Shown: piece after piece, positions 31,211 to 39,944 of the stretch
Layout: each line of letters opens with the position of its first letter
Position numbering within the stretch: position 1 is the stretch's first letter
DNA from: Pseudarthrobacter sp. Fe7
GTDB taxonomy: Bacteria; Actinomycetota; Actinomycetes; Actinomycetales; Micrococcaceae
Length of the DNA: 64,000 bases
NCBI GenBank assembly: GCA_024372495.1
Contig: CP099977.1
Location: 1,178,001-1,242,000 of the forward strand
Direction of reading: 5' to 3'
The notes under the pieces: generated by a model
What the model saw: the letters and a program-made list of their open reading frames with translations, nothing else
Databases searched by the model: none
What the model was told of the DNA's origin: nothing
Made by a program: the position numbers and the translations under genes

Positions 31211-32472
31211 GCTCTGTGACTTTGGAACAGGCAGGCACACGCACGGAAGAACGGACGACGGCGGCAGGCGCCAACGCGGTTGAGCCGCCGGTGCCCCTTC
31301 CGCTGGAAGGCATCCGGATTGTGGACTTCACCCAGGTGTTTATGGGCCCGTCCTGCACCCAGCTGCTGGGCGACTACGGCGCGGACATCATCAAGGTGGA
31401 GCGGCCCGGCGCCGGCGACATCTCCCGCAACTCGTTCCCGGACCAGGACGGCCAGGACAACCCGATCTTCCTGTCCATCAACCGCAACAAGCGCAGCATC
31501 TCGGTGGACACCCGCACAGACGAAGGCCGCGGGGTGCTGCATCGGCTGCTGGCCGACGCGGACGTCGTAGTCAGCAACTTCCGCTCCGGCGTGATGGAGC
31601 GGATGGGCTTTGGCTACGAGGACCTCAAGGCGGACAACCCCGGCATCATCTGGGCCTCCGGCACCGGCTTCGGCCCCGTGGGACCGTACTCCCACAAGGG
31701 CGGCCAGGACGCCATCGCCCAGGCCTACTCCGGGGTGATGTGGCGGCGGGAATCGGATGACCAGAAGCCGGCCATCTACCCCACCACCCTCTGCGACTAC
31801 ATCACCGGCATGCACCTGATGCAGGGCATCCTGCTGGCGCTGCGCACCCGGGAAACCTCGGGCGTGGGCCAGAAGGTGGAGGTGACCATGTACGACTCCA
31901 TGCTGCACTTGCAGATGCAGGAGGCGTGCATGCAGCTCAACCGCGGCTACGAAGTCAACTGGGGTGCCATGCCGCTGAGCGGGGTCTTCGAAACAACCGA
32001 CGGCGCCGTGTGCATGGTCGGTGGCTTCACTCCGGACCCGCTGACCCGCATCTCCGAGGCTCTGGGCCTGGAGGAGGACCTCACGGAACGCCCCGGCTTC
32101 GCCACGCTGGAGCAGCAGTTCAAGAACAAGCCGGCACTGCAAGCCATCTTCCGGGAACGGTTCGCCGCCAACACCACCGAGTACTGGACCGGCAAACTCG
32201 AGGAACACGGGCTCCTCAACGCCCCCGTCCACACCCTGGAGCAGGCGCTCGCCGACGCCCAGACCGAGGCCAACGGCATGATCGTGGAGGCCGAACACCC
32301 GGGCGTTGGCACTGTGAAGATGCTCAACGCCCCCATCCGGCTCTCCGCCACCCCGCCCACCATCCGGCGTGTGGCGCCGCGGCTTGGTGAGCACAACGTG
32401 GAGGTCCTGTTGGAAAACGGCTTCGACGCCCGGACCATCGAACGCCTGCAGCAGCTGGGGGTCCTGCGGTGA
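31207..32472 (+). CDS. CaiB/BaiF-type (class III) CoA-transferase
   Basis: 421 residues of the family III CoA-transferases: GIRIVDFTQVFMGPSCTQLLGDYGADIIKVERPGAGD is the signature N-terminus, and the Asp in VTMYDSMLHL is the expected acyl-enzyme residue. It should transfer CoA to a carboxylic acid, the activation step of a CoA-dependent pathway. Racemases of the same fold (alpha-methylacyl-CoA racemase) are an alternative. Four-base overlaps with both neighbours mark tight translational coupling. Because of the upstream AGCT break, the written sequence reads the oxidoreductase and this enzyme as one frame; they are two genes. Confidence 0.9.
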   Translation: MSSVTLEQAGTRTEERTTAAGANAVEPPVPLPLEGIRIVDFTQVFMGPSCTQLLGDYGADIIKVERPGAGDISRNSFPDQDGQDNPIFLSINRNKRSISVDTRTDEGRGVLHRLLADADVVVSNFRSGVMERMGFGYEDLKADNPGIIWASGTGFGPVGPYSHKGGQDAIAQAYSGVMWRRESDDQKPAIYPTTLCDYITGMHLMQGILLALRTRETSGVGQKVEVTMYDSMLHLQMQEACMQLNRGYEVNWGAMPLSGVFETTDGAVCMVGGFTPDPLTRISEALGLEEDLTERPGFATLEQQFKNKPALQAIFRERFAANTTEYWTGKLEEHGLLNAPVHTLEQALADAQTEANGMIVEAEHPGVGTVKMLNAPIRLSATPPTIRRVAPRLGEHNVEVLLENGFDARTIERLQQLGVLR

Positions 32473-33273
32473 CGGCCGTGGCAGAGCGGGTGGACCAGGT
32501 GACCCTGAGCATCGAAACCGGCGTGGCCACGGTGGTGATCGACCGCCAGCACGTCCTCAACGCCGTTGACGGCACGGCACAGGCCACGCTCAACCAGATC
32601 TGGGACCAGCTGGAGCAGGATGCGTCCGTGCGGGCCGTGGTCATCACCGGCGCGGGGTCCCGGGCCTTCTGCGTGGGAGCGGACATGTCTGCCTCCGCCG
32701 TGGACAAGACCGGCCTGGAATACTGGGCCGCCCTGGACCCCAACGGCTTCGGCGGCCTGAGCCTGCGCACCACCCTGGACATCCCGGTGATCGCCAAGGT
32801 CAACGGCTACGCCCTGGGCGGCGGCATGGAAATCGTGCTGGGCGCGGACATCGTGGTGGCTTCGGAGAACGCCAAGTTCGGGTTGACGGAGCCCCGGGTT
32901 GGGCGGTTGGCGCTCGACGGCGGCATCCACCAACTGGTGCGCCGCATCCCCTACACCCAGGCCATGGGCATGCTGCTCACGGGCCGGAAAGCCGACGCCG
33001 CCGAGATGCAGGCCATGGGCTTGGTCAACGAGGTGGTTCCTGCTGAAGAGCCTCGATGCCGCGGTTCGGCGTTGGGTGGACCAGATCCTCGCCTGCGCGC
33101 CCACCTCCGTCCGGGCGGTCAAGCAGATGGCCGCCCGGACCGCGCACCTGACGGCCGCCGAAGCCCGCGGCCTCCGGCTGCCGGCCCTCATGGCAGCCCT
33201 GGACAGCGAGGACTCCGCCGAAGGCGTCCGGGCATTCCAGGAAAAGCGGGCTCCGGTTTGGCAGGGCAAGTAA
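32469..33273 (+). CDS. Enoyl-CoA hydratase/isomerase family protein, one frameshift
   Basis: About 267 residues of the crotonase superfamily. Oxyanion-hole motifs are AFCVGADM and NGYALGGGMEIVLGADIVV; the Glu of GLTEPRVGRLALDGG is placed like a catalytic residue. AGCCT at 33049-33053 breaks the frame; AGCT gives VVPAEELDAAVRRWVDQ and the usual C-terminus. It begins at GTG within a four-base overlap with the CoA-transferase. Together they recall the CaiB/CaiD pair of carnitine metabolism, but the rest of the operon is different, so the substrate is open. Confidence 0.9.
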
Positions 33274-33312
33274 GGCATGCCGTCAGATGAAAAACAGCCA
33301 AGGGAGAACCCA

Positions 33313-34239
33313 ATGCGGGAGTCATTGACCCCGGGCGTGTGGGGCGTTGTTGCCACCCCGTTCCAGGGCAGCACCCTGGACGTGGACCTGGACAGCCTCT
33401 CGGACCTCGTGGAGCGCTATGAGACTATCGGTGCCACCGGCCTGACGGTCCTGGGCGTCTTCGGCGAGGCAGCAGCCCTCACAGTGGAGGAGCGCCGGCA
33501 GGTCCTGGAGATTGCCGTCGAATGCACCGAACTGCCGCTGGTGGTGGGGGTCACTGCCCTGACCACGCGGCCAGCGATCGAGGAGATCCGCGCCGCCCAG
33601 GAGGCAGCCGGCCAGCGTCTCGCAGCCGTTATGGTGCAGGCCAACTCGCCGAAGCCCGAGGTGGTCAGCGCCCACCTGGACGCCATCCACCGGGCCACCG
33701 GCGCCAAGGTGGTGCTGCAGGACTACCCACTCGCCAGCGGTGTCACCATTGCCACCGATGCCCTGATCGCGGTGGTCAAGGCAAGCCCCGCAGTCATCGC
33801 CATCAAGGCGGAGGCGCCACCCACCAGCGTGGCCATCGCAACGCTCAGCGCCGCCACAGGCATCTCGGTGTTCGGCGGACTTGGCGGCCAGGGCCTCCTG
33901 GACGAACTCCTGGCCGGCGCGTCAGGAGCGATGACCGGGTTCTCTTACCCGGAGGCGCTTATTGCCTGCGTCCGGGCGTGGCAGCGGGAGGGCTATGCGG
34001 CCGCCGCCGCGCAGCTGGTGCCCTACCTGCCGCTGATCAACTTCGAGCAGCAGGCCAAAGTGGCCCTGGCCATCCGGAAGGAATGCCTGCGGGAACGGGG
34101 CTGGATCAAGGGTGCCGGCGTCCGGGCGCCGGCCGCCCCGTTCCCCGAGAGCCTGCGGCACGCTATGACGGCCCACCTCCGCGAAGCTGCCACGGCACTG
34201 AAACTGGCCAGTGTCCCCGTCCCGGCCGGGAGCCTCTGA
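33313..34239 (+). CDS. DapA-family aldolase/dehydratase
   Basis: 308 residues of the DapA/NAL superfamily. GVWGVVATPFQGSTLDVDLDSL is the N-terminal signature, LQDYPLASG contains the Tyr, and VIAIKAEAPPT the Schiff-base Lys. Expected chemistry is cleavage or dehydration of a 2-keto acid. It is distant from the other DapA-like protein of this window (15.4 kb). ATG at 33313 follows CAAGGGAGAA; an in-frame ATG at 33277 lacks a site. Its stop overlaps the next start. Confidence 0.88.
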   Translation: MRESLTPGVWGVVATPFQGSTLDVDLDSLSDLVERYETIGATGLTVLGVFGEAAALTVEERRQVLEIAVECTELPLVVGVTALTTRPAIEEIRAAQEAAGQRLAAVMVQANSPKPEVVSAHLDAIHRATGAKVVLQDYPLASGVTIATDALIAVVKASPAVIAIKAEAPPTSVAIATLSAATGISVFGGLGGQGLLDELLAGASGAMTGFSYPEALIACVRAWQREGYAAAAAQLVPYLPLINFEQQAKVALAIRKECLRERGWIKGAGVRAPAAPFPESLRHAMTAHLREAATALKLASVPVPAGSL

Positions 34240-35038
34240 TGGATCTGGGAATCGCCGGACGGACTGCGCTGGTGGCCGCGTCCACCGGCGGACTGGGACT
34301 TGCTGTGGCGCGGACGCTTGCGGCCGAAGGGGCCAAGGTCGCCATCGTTGGCCGCCGCCGCGACCGGGCCCAGGAGATCGTGGGCGAGCTGACCGCAGCG
34401 TACGGCCACCTTCCCGGTTTCGGGGCCATGGCCGTCGAAGCGGACCTCACCGCTCCCGGGGAGTGCAGGCGGCCGCGTCGCAGACCGTATCGGGCCTAGG
34501 ACCGATCGACATCCTGGTCCTCAATGGGCCCGGGCCCAAGCCCGGCGCTGCCGCCACCCTGGGGTCCGAGGATATTGCCGCAGCATTCGATACCCTGGTC
34601 AGGCCGCAGCAGGCGCTGGTGTCCCTGACCCTCCCCGGAATGCGCGAGCGGCGATGGGGGCGGATCCTTGCCGTCGGCTCCAGCGGTGTGGTGGCGCCGC
34701 TGCCCAACCTGGCCATGTCCAACACCGGCCGGGCCGCGCTGGCTGCCTACCTCAAAACTCTTGCCGCCGAAGTAGCCCTGGACGGGGTTACCGTGAACCT
34801 GCTCCTGCCCGGCAGGATCGCCACGGACCGCGTCACCGAACTGGACCAGGCAGCCGCAAAGCGCCGCGGCACCACGCTGGAGGACATCCGGCTGGAATCC
34901 CGCAAAACCATCCCCGCCCGCCGCTACGGCGAGCCCGCCGAATTCGGCGCCGCTGCCGCCTTCCTGTGCAGCGCGCCGGCGTCGTACATCACCGGCGTGG
35001 CACTGCGGTGCGACGGCGGCCTCATCCGCAGCCTCTAG
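34239..35038 (+). CDS. Divergent SDR-family oxidoreductase, one frameshift
   Basis: About 266 residues. Rossmann motif ALVAASTGGLGLAVARTLAAEGAKVAIVGRR. The region that should hold the catalytic Y-x-x-x-K instead reads MSNTGRAALAAYLKTLA, so Tyr is Ser and Lys is Arg. This belongs to the known subset of SDRs without the usual dyad, and either uses other residues or is not a standard dehydrogenase. A deletion at AGT 34462-34464 breaks the frame; AGCT gives TAPGELQAAASQTVSG. It begins at the TGATG junction with the DapA-like gene. Confidence 0.82.
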
Positions 35039-35066
35039 CCACGACCCAAACTTTCAAAGGAACGCC

Positions 35067-36536
35067 ATGACCTCCACCGCACTGGACCCCCAAACCGCCA
35101 CCCACGCGCACCTGATCGCCCAGCACCTCATCAACGGCCAATGGCTGGGCCAGGCAGAAACCCGGCGGATGAACCCGGCCCGGCCAGATGAGCTGGCGGC
35201 ACTGTCGCCCAGCGGCACCGCCGAGGACGTCGACGCGGCCATCACCGCCGCCGCAGCTGCCCAGCCGGCCTGGGCAGCACTGCCGGCGCCCTCCCGTGGT
35301 GCCATCCTCCTCGCCGCAGGGAACCTGCTGATCGAACGCCAGGCCGCCATTGCGGAGGATCTTGTCCGCGAGGAAGGCAAAACCCTGGCCGAGGCCAAGG
35401 GCGAAGTGAAGCGCGCCTCCGACGTGTTGCGCTTCTTCGGCTCGCTCGGCTGGGCCGCCACCGGCGAAGTGCTGCCCAGCGGCCTGCCGGACACTACCAT
35501 CACCACCCGCCGGGAAGCCTTGGGCGTCGTCGGACTGATCACGCCCTGGAACTTCCCCATCGCCATCCCCGCCTGGAAAACGGCGCCCGCACTGATCAGC
35601 GGCAATACCGTGGTGATCAAGCCCGCCGAACTCACGCCTCTGTCCGCCACCCACCTGGCCCGCGCACTGCAGGACGCAGGACTGCCGGCCGGTGTGTTCA
35701 ACGTGGTCCATGGCAAGGGCCGCGTGGTGGGGGACGCTTTGGCCCGCGATCCCCGCATCGCCGGGATGTCCTTCACCGGTTCCACCAAGGTGGGCCTGGG
35801 CCTGCAGGAGATCCTCAACGGCCGGCGCGCCCGGGTGCAGCTGGAGATGGGCGGCAAGAACGGCGTCCTGGTCCTGGACGATGCTGATCCAGCCAAGGCC
35901 GCCCACGTCGTGGCGGCCGGCGCCTTCGGCCTCACCGGCCAGGCCTGCACGGCAACATCCCGGGTATATGTCACCCCCGGCATCCGCCCCGCGTTCCTGG
36001 ACGCCCTCGTGGCAGAAGCCGCCAAGTACACACCGGGTGACGGCCTCGAATCAGCCATGGGGGCAGTGGTGAGCCAGCAGCAGTTCGAGCAGGACCAGGC
36101 AGCCGTGCGCGGCGCCGTCGAACGCGGTGCAATCCTCCTGCATGGAAGGTACGACGGCGATTCCTCCGGAGCGCTGTCCTTCCCCGCCGCCGTGCTCACC
36201 GGGCTGGCCTTCGACGATCCGGCCGTGACGGAGGAAATCTTCGGCCCCGTGGTGGCCGTCCTGGAAGTGCCAGACTACGAGGCCGGCCTGGCCGCCATCA
36301 ACGACTCCCGCTACGGCCTCACCGCCGGCATCTGCACCGACTCGCTGGCGCTGGCCACCGATTTCTCCGCCCGGGCGCAGGCGGGCGTCATCAAGGTCAA
36401 CCGGCCCACGGCGGGACTGGACCTGAATGTGCCGTTTGGCGGAGTCAAGGACTCCTCCACCAACACGTTCCGCGAACAGGGCAGGTCCGCCCTGGAGTTC
36501 TTCACCTGGGGCAAGACCGTCTACACGGGTGTGTAG
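35067..36536 (+). CDS. NAD(P)-dependent aldehyde dehydrogenase
   Basis: 489 residues. NAD-binding and catalytic motifs of the ALDH superfamily are clear: TPWNFPIAIPAWKTAPALISGNTVVIKPAELTP, FTGSTKVG, the general-base Glu in LEMGGKNG, and the nucleophile Cys in GQACTATSRV. It is close to alpha-ketoglutarate semialdehyde or similar acid-semialdehyde dehydrogenases. AAAGGAACGCC precedes the ATG. In the operon it would oxidise the aldehyde produced by the lyase. Confidence 0.92.
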   Translation: MTSTALDPQTATHAHLIAQHLINGQWLGQAETRRMNPARPDELAALSPSGTAEDVDAAITAAAAAQPAWAALPAPSRGAILLAAGNLLIERQAAIAEDLVREEGKTLAEAKGEVKRASDVLRFFGSLGWAATGEVLPSGLPDTTITTRREALGVVGLITPWNFPIAIPAWKTAPALISGNTVVIKPAELTPLSATHLARALQDAGLPAGVFNVVHGKGRVVGDALARDPRIAGMSFTGSTKVGLGLQEILNGRRARVQLEMGGKNGVLVLDDADPAKAAHVVAAGAFGLTGQACTATSRVYVTPGIRPAFLDALVAEAAKYTPGDGLESAMGAVVSQQQFEQDQAAVRGAVERGAILLHGRYDGDSSGALSFPAAVLTGLAFDDPAVTEEIFGPVVAVLEVPDYEAGLAAINDSRYGLTAGICTDSLALATDFSARAQAGVIKVNRPTAGLDLNVPFGGVKDSSTNTFREQGRSALEFFTWGKTVYTGV

Positions 36537-36541
36537 CTGCC

Positions 36542-36862
36542 ATGACGTTCGTGATTGCCCAGCCCTGCGTGGATGTGAAGGACAAAGCCTGCATCCAGGA
36601 ATGCCCCGTGGACTGCATCTACGAGGGGGAACGCTCCCTCTACATCCACCCGTCCGAATGCGTGGACTGCGGTGCGTGTGATCCCGTGTGCCCGGTGGAA
36701 GCCATCTACTACTCCGACGACGTGCCGGATGAATGGGCAGACTACGTCCGCGCCAACGTGGGGTTCTTCTTCGAACTGGGGTCACCCCAGGGGGCGTCGG
36801 CCCTGGGGAACCTGCACCGGGACCACCCGGTGATCGCTGCGGAAGGTGTTCCTGCCCGGTAA
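36542..36862 (+). CDS. fdxA: Seven-iron ferredoxin (FdxA type)
   Basis: 106 residues. The N-terminal CVDVKDKACIQECPVDCIYEG supplies ligands for a [3Fe-4S] cluster and the later CVDCGACDPVCPVEA a [4Fe-4S] cluster, the FdxA pattern of actinobacteria. Starts 6 bases after the aldehyde dehydrogenase stop and is last in the operon. It may pass electrons from the FAD oxidoreductase or to an oxygenase elsewhere. A strong hairpin follows at 36888. Confidence 0.9.
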   Translation: MTFVIAQPCVDVKDKACIQECPVDCIYEGERSLYIHPSECVDCGACDPVCPVEAIYYSDDVPDEWADYVRANVGFFFELGSPQGASALGNLHRDHPVIAAEGVPAR

Positions 36863-36887
36863 CCAGCCTGCCAATTGTTCGCCGTTC

Positions 36888-36918
36888 AATGGCCGCCAAG
36901 CCCCGCTTGGCGGCCATT
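36888..36918 (+). terminator. Hairpin terminator after the ferredoxin gene
   Basis: AATGGCCGCCAAG (36888-36900), loop CCCCG, and the perfect complement (36906-36918). A 13-bp stem at the end of the eight-gene operon; only weak T-richness follows. Confidence 0.75.
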
Positions 36919-36957
36919 GCTGCGTTAAACCCCAAGCATCCTGTTAGAAACAACAGC

Positions 36958-37120
36958 GTTGCTTTTAGTGCAACAGATGATGAAGATGCCGGTCGGAGCG
37001 CTTTTAGTCGGCCGGCTCGGGGAGAAACATGCGATACCAACTGATAATGATTCTGAAAGCCCTTGACTGTGTCACGCGTCACGGCCTATCTTGAAACAAC
37101 CACGTTGCAAGCAATGCAAC
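36958..37120 (+). promoter_or_regulatory. Two GTTGC/GCAAC inverted repeats upstream of the MFS-creatinase unit
   Basis: GTTGC-N7-GCAAC lies at 36958-36974 and GTTGCA-N5-TGCAAC at 37104-37120, the latter 22 bases before the ATG of the MFS gene. TTGACT at 37073-37078 may be a -35. The repeats are candidate operators for the IclR regulator encoded two genes downstream or for another repressor. Confidence 0.5.
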
Positions 37121-37142
37121 TCTGACTTTCATTGGTGGTTTC

Positions 37143-38513
37143 ATGAGTACCCAACAAAACTCACCCCGGGCCGGAATGGTTGCCGCTGACGCCAACGGTT
37201 CCGCCCGGGAAGGTCAGGCCGCGGACAGTGCCGTGGCCAGCAAAGACGTACGACGCCGGGTGGTCACCGCAAGCTTCATCGGCAACTTCGTCGAATGGTT
37301 CGACTACGCCGTGTACGGCTACCTTGCGGCCGTCATCTCCTCCGTGTTCTTCCCCGAAGCGGACCGGCAGACTGCGCTGCTGGCAACCTTCGCCGTCTTT
37401 GCCATTTCCTTCTTTGTCCGCCCCCTCGGCGGCTTCTTCTGGGGCCACATCGGTGACAAGCTCGGTCGGCGCAAGGCGCTGTCCCTCTCCATCGTCATCA
37501 TGTCCGTCTCCACCTTCTGCATCGCCCTGATACCCGGCTACGGCACCATCGGCATGCTGGCCCCGGCCCTGCTGCTCCTGGTCCGTGTGGTCCAGGGCTT
37601 CTCGGCAGCTGGCGAGTACGCCGGGGCATCGGCTTTCCTGGTGGAGTACGCGCCAGCGAACCGCCGCGGCCTCTACGCTGCGGTGGTGCCCGCCAGCACC
37701 GCGGCGGGGCTGCTGCTGGGATCGCTGATTGCGGCGCTCCTCAGCTCTGTGCTCAGCACGGAACAGCTGCACGAATGGGGCTGGCGGCTGCCGTTCCTGC
37801 TGGCCGCCCCCATGGGCCTGATCGGCCGCTACATCCGCACCAAACTGGAGGACACCCCGGCCTTCCGCGCGCTGGCCGACCAGGAAGAATCAGCGCCCAA
37901 AGCGCCGGCCCTGGATATGTTCCGGACTTACCGGAAGCAGCTGGTCATCGCCTGCGGGGCAGTGCTGCTCAACGCCGTCGGTTTCTACGTCATCCTCAGC
38001 TACATGCCCACCTACCTGTCGGAGGAACTCGGCTTCGGGCCCACCGAATCCTTCCTGGCCACCACGATCGCCCTGGCCAGCTATATCGGTTTCATTTTCT
38101 TGACCGGCCTCGCCTCGGACCGGTTCGGCCGCAAGCGCATGCTGATCACGGCGTCCGTTCTGTTCATGCTCCTGACCGTCCCGGCCTTCATGCTGCTGGA
38201 CACCGGCAACTTCCTTGTCATCGTCCTGGTCCAGATCCTGCTGGGCGGCATGCTCACCCTCAACGACGGCACCCTGCCCAGCTTCCTTGCCGAACTGTTC
38301 CCCACCAAGGTCCGGTACAGCGGGTTCGCCGTCAGCTTCAACCTCTCCAACGCCCTCTTCGGCGGCACCGCACCCTTCATGGCCACCCTGCTGATCGGGA
38401 TGACCCAGAGCAAGCTGGCCCCTGGCTGGTACCTCGTGGCCGCCGCCGCTGTGTCCCTGACGGCCGTCCTGTTCGCCGCCGAAACATCGCGGAAGCCCCT
38501 CAAGCACCTCTGA
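37143..38513 (+). CDS. MFS transporter (MHS family), probable creatine permease
   Basis: 456 residues, 12 membrane helices. N-terminal VTASFIGNFVEWFDYAVYGYLA and GHIGDKLGRRKAL are the MHS-family signatures (proline/betaine, citrate and ketoglutarate permeases), and a second DRFGRKRM lies between helices 8 and 9. It precedes creatinase by 93 bases, so creatine or a related guanidino compound is the likely solute; this is inference from position. Two inverted repeats lie upstream. Confidence 0.88.
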   Translation: MSTQQNSPRAGMVAADANGSAREGQAADSAVASKDVRRRVVTASFIGNFVEWFDYAVYGYLAAVISSVFFPEADRQTALLATFAVFAISFFVRPLGGFFWGHIGDKLGRRKALSLSIVIMSVSTFCIALIPGYGTIGMLAPALLLLVRVVQGFSAAGEYAGASAFLVEYAPANRRGLYAAVVPASTAAGLLLGSLIAALLSSVLSTEQLHEWGWRLPFLLAAPMGLIGRYIRTKLEDTPAFRALADQEESAPKAPALDMFRTYRKQLVIACGAVLLNAVGFYVILSYMPTYLSEELGFGPTESFLATTIALASYIGFIFLTGLASDRFGRKRMLITASVLFMLLTVPAFMLLDTGNFLVIVLVQILLGGMLTLNDGTLPSFLAELFPTKVRYSGFAVSFNLSNALFGGTAPFMATLLIGMTQSKLAPGWYLVAAAAVSLTAVLFAAETSRKPLKHL

Positions 38514-38606
38514 CCAACCAGGGCCCCCACCCAGACCAACCCCACCACGCACACCAACACCGGCTGCAGCAACAGCAGCCGGCACCCATTAGAAAGGCAC
38601 ACCTTC

Positions 38607-39864
38607 GTGACTATCACCGCTGACAACGCCTCCTCCATCGCTGAACTCGAGCGCCTCAAGGTCCTCCACAACGGCACCAAGGGCAAGCTCACGTTCTCCG
38701 ACGCGGAGTTCGAGCGCCGCCTCGGCGGCCTCCGCAAGATCATGGCCGCCAAGGAACTCGACGCTGTCATCCTGACCAGCTACCACGGCATCAAGTACTA
38801 CTCCGACTTCCTCTTCACCACGTTCGGCCGCAACTACGCCCTGGTGGTCACCGCCGACGACTCGGTCACCGTCACCGCCAACATCGACGCCGGCATGCCG
38901 TGGCGCACCTCGTACGGCGAGAACATCGTCTACACCGACTGGCGCCGGGACAACTTCTACTTCGGCCTGCAGGAAGCCCTGCGCCAGCGCGGCGTCAAGG
39001 CCAACCGGCTGGGCGTCGAGGATGACTTCCTCCCGGGCCTGACCCGCGAGAAAATCGCCGCAGCGTTCCCGGGTGCGCAGGCTCCTGGACGTCTCCCAGG
39101 ACGCCATGCGCCAGCGCATGATCAAGTCCGCCGAGGAAATCGAGGTCATCAAGCACGGCGCCCGCATCGGTGACCTGGGCGGCGAGGCCATCCGCAACGC
39201 CGTCCGTGAGGGCATCTCCGAGTATGAGGTTGCCCTGATCGGCACCGAGGCCATGGTGCACGAGATTGCCAGGACCTTCCCTGACCGCGAGGTCCGCGAC
39301 ACCTGGGTGTGGTTCCAGTCCGGGATCAACACCGACGGCGCCCACAACTGGGCCACCACCCGCAAACTGCAGCAGGGCGACATCCTCTCGCTCAACTGCT
39401 TCCCCATGACCTCCGGCTACTACACCGCACTGGAGCGCACCCTCTTCCTGGGCCAGCCCGACGAACGCTCCCTGGAACTGTGGAACATCAACGTGGAGGT
39501 GCACCGCCGCGGCCTGGAACTCATCAAGCCCGGCGCCGTCTGCAAGGACATCGCCGCCGAACTGAACGAGATCTACATCAGCCACGGCCTGCTGGCCAAC
39601 CGCACCTTCGGCTACGGCCACTCCTTCGGCGTCCTCAGCCACTACTACGGCCGCGAAGCCGGCCTGGAACTGCGCGAGGACATCGACACTGTCCTGGAAC
39701 CCGGCATGGTGGTCTCCATGGAGCCCATGATCACCGTGGCGGACGGCCAGCCGGGCGCCGGCGGCTACCGCGAGCACGACATCCTGGTGATCGGGGAGGA
39801 CAACACGGTGGAGAACATCACCAAGTTCCCGTTCGGCCCGGAGAAAAACATCATCGAGGCATAG
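38607..39864 (+). CDS. Creatinase (creatine amidinohydrolase), one frameshift
   Basis: About 418 residues when repaired. M24 pita-bread fold, closely similar to the well-known Pseudomonas creatinase along its length: LTSYHGIKYYSDFL, FGRNYALVVT, VYTDWRRDN, MIKSAEEIEVIKHGARI, WFQSGINTDGAHN (catalytic His region), FGYGHSFGVLSHYYGREAG, MVVSMEPMI and the C-terminal FPFGPEKNII. It hydrolyses creatine to sarcosine and urea; unlike most M24 enzymes it needs no metal. AGGCT at 39079-39083 breaks the frame; AGCT gives PGAQLLDVSQDAMRQRM. The GTG at 38607 follows GAAAGGCAC. No sarcosine oxidase, creatininase or urease is in the window. Confidence 0.9.
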
Positions 39865-39876
39865 GTAAAAGCACCT

Positions 39877-39910
39877 GGAAGCGGCGCCACGGACACGTGG
39901 CGCCGCTTCC
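39877..39910 (+). terminator. Hairpin terminator after the creatinase gene
   Basis: GGAAGCGGCGCCACG (39877-39891), loop GACA, and its perfect complement (39896-39910); 15-bp stem, no T tract. Confidence 0.8.
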
Positions 39911-39944
39911 GCCGTCCGGGCCAAACACCCGCGCATAGGGAAAG

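Noticed and set aside
29830..32472. A single frame fusing the FAD oxidoreductase and the CoA-transferase
   Set aside because: Caused by the AGGCT at 30959. Repaired, the oxidoreductase ends at 31210 and overlaps the CoA-transferase ATG by four bases.
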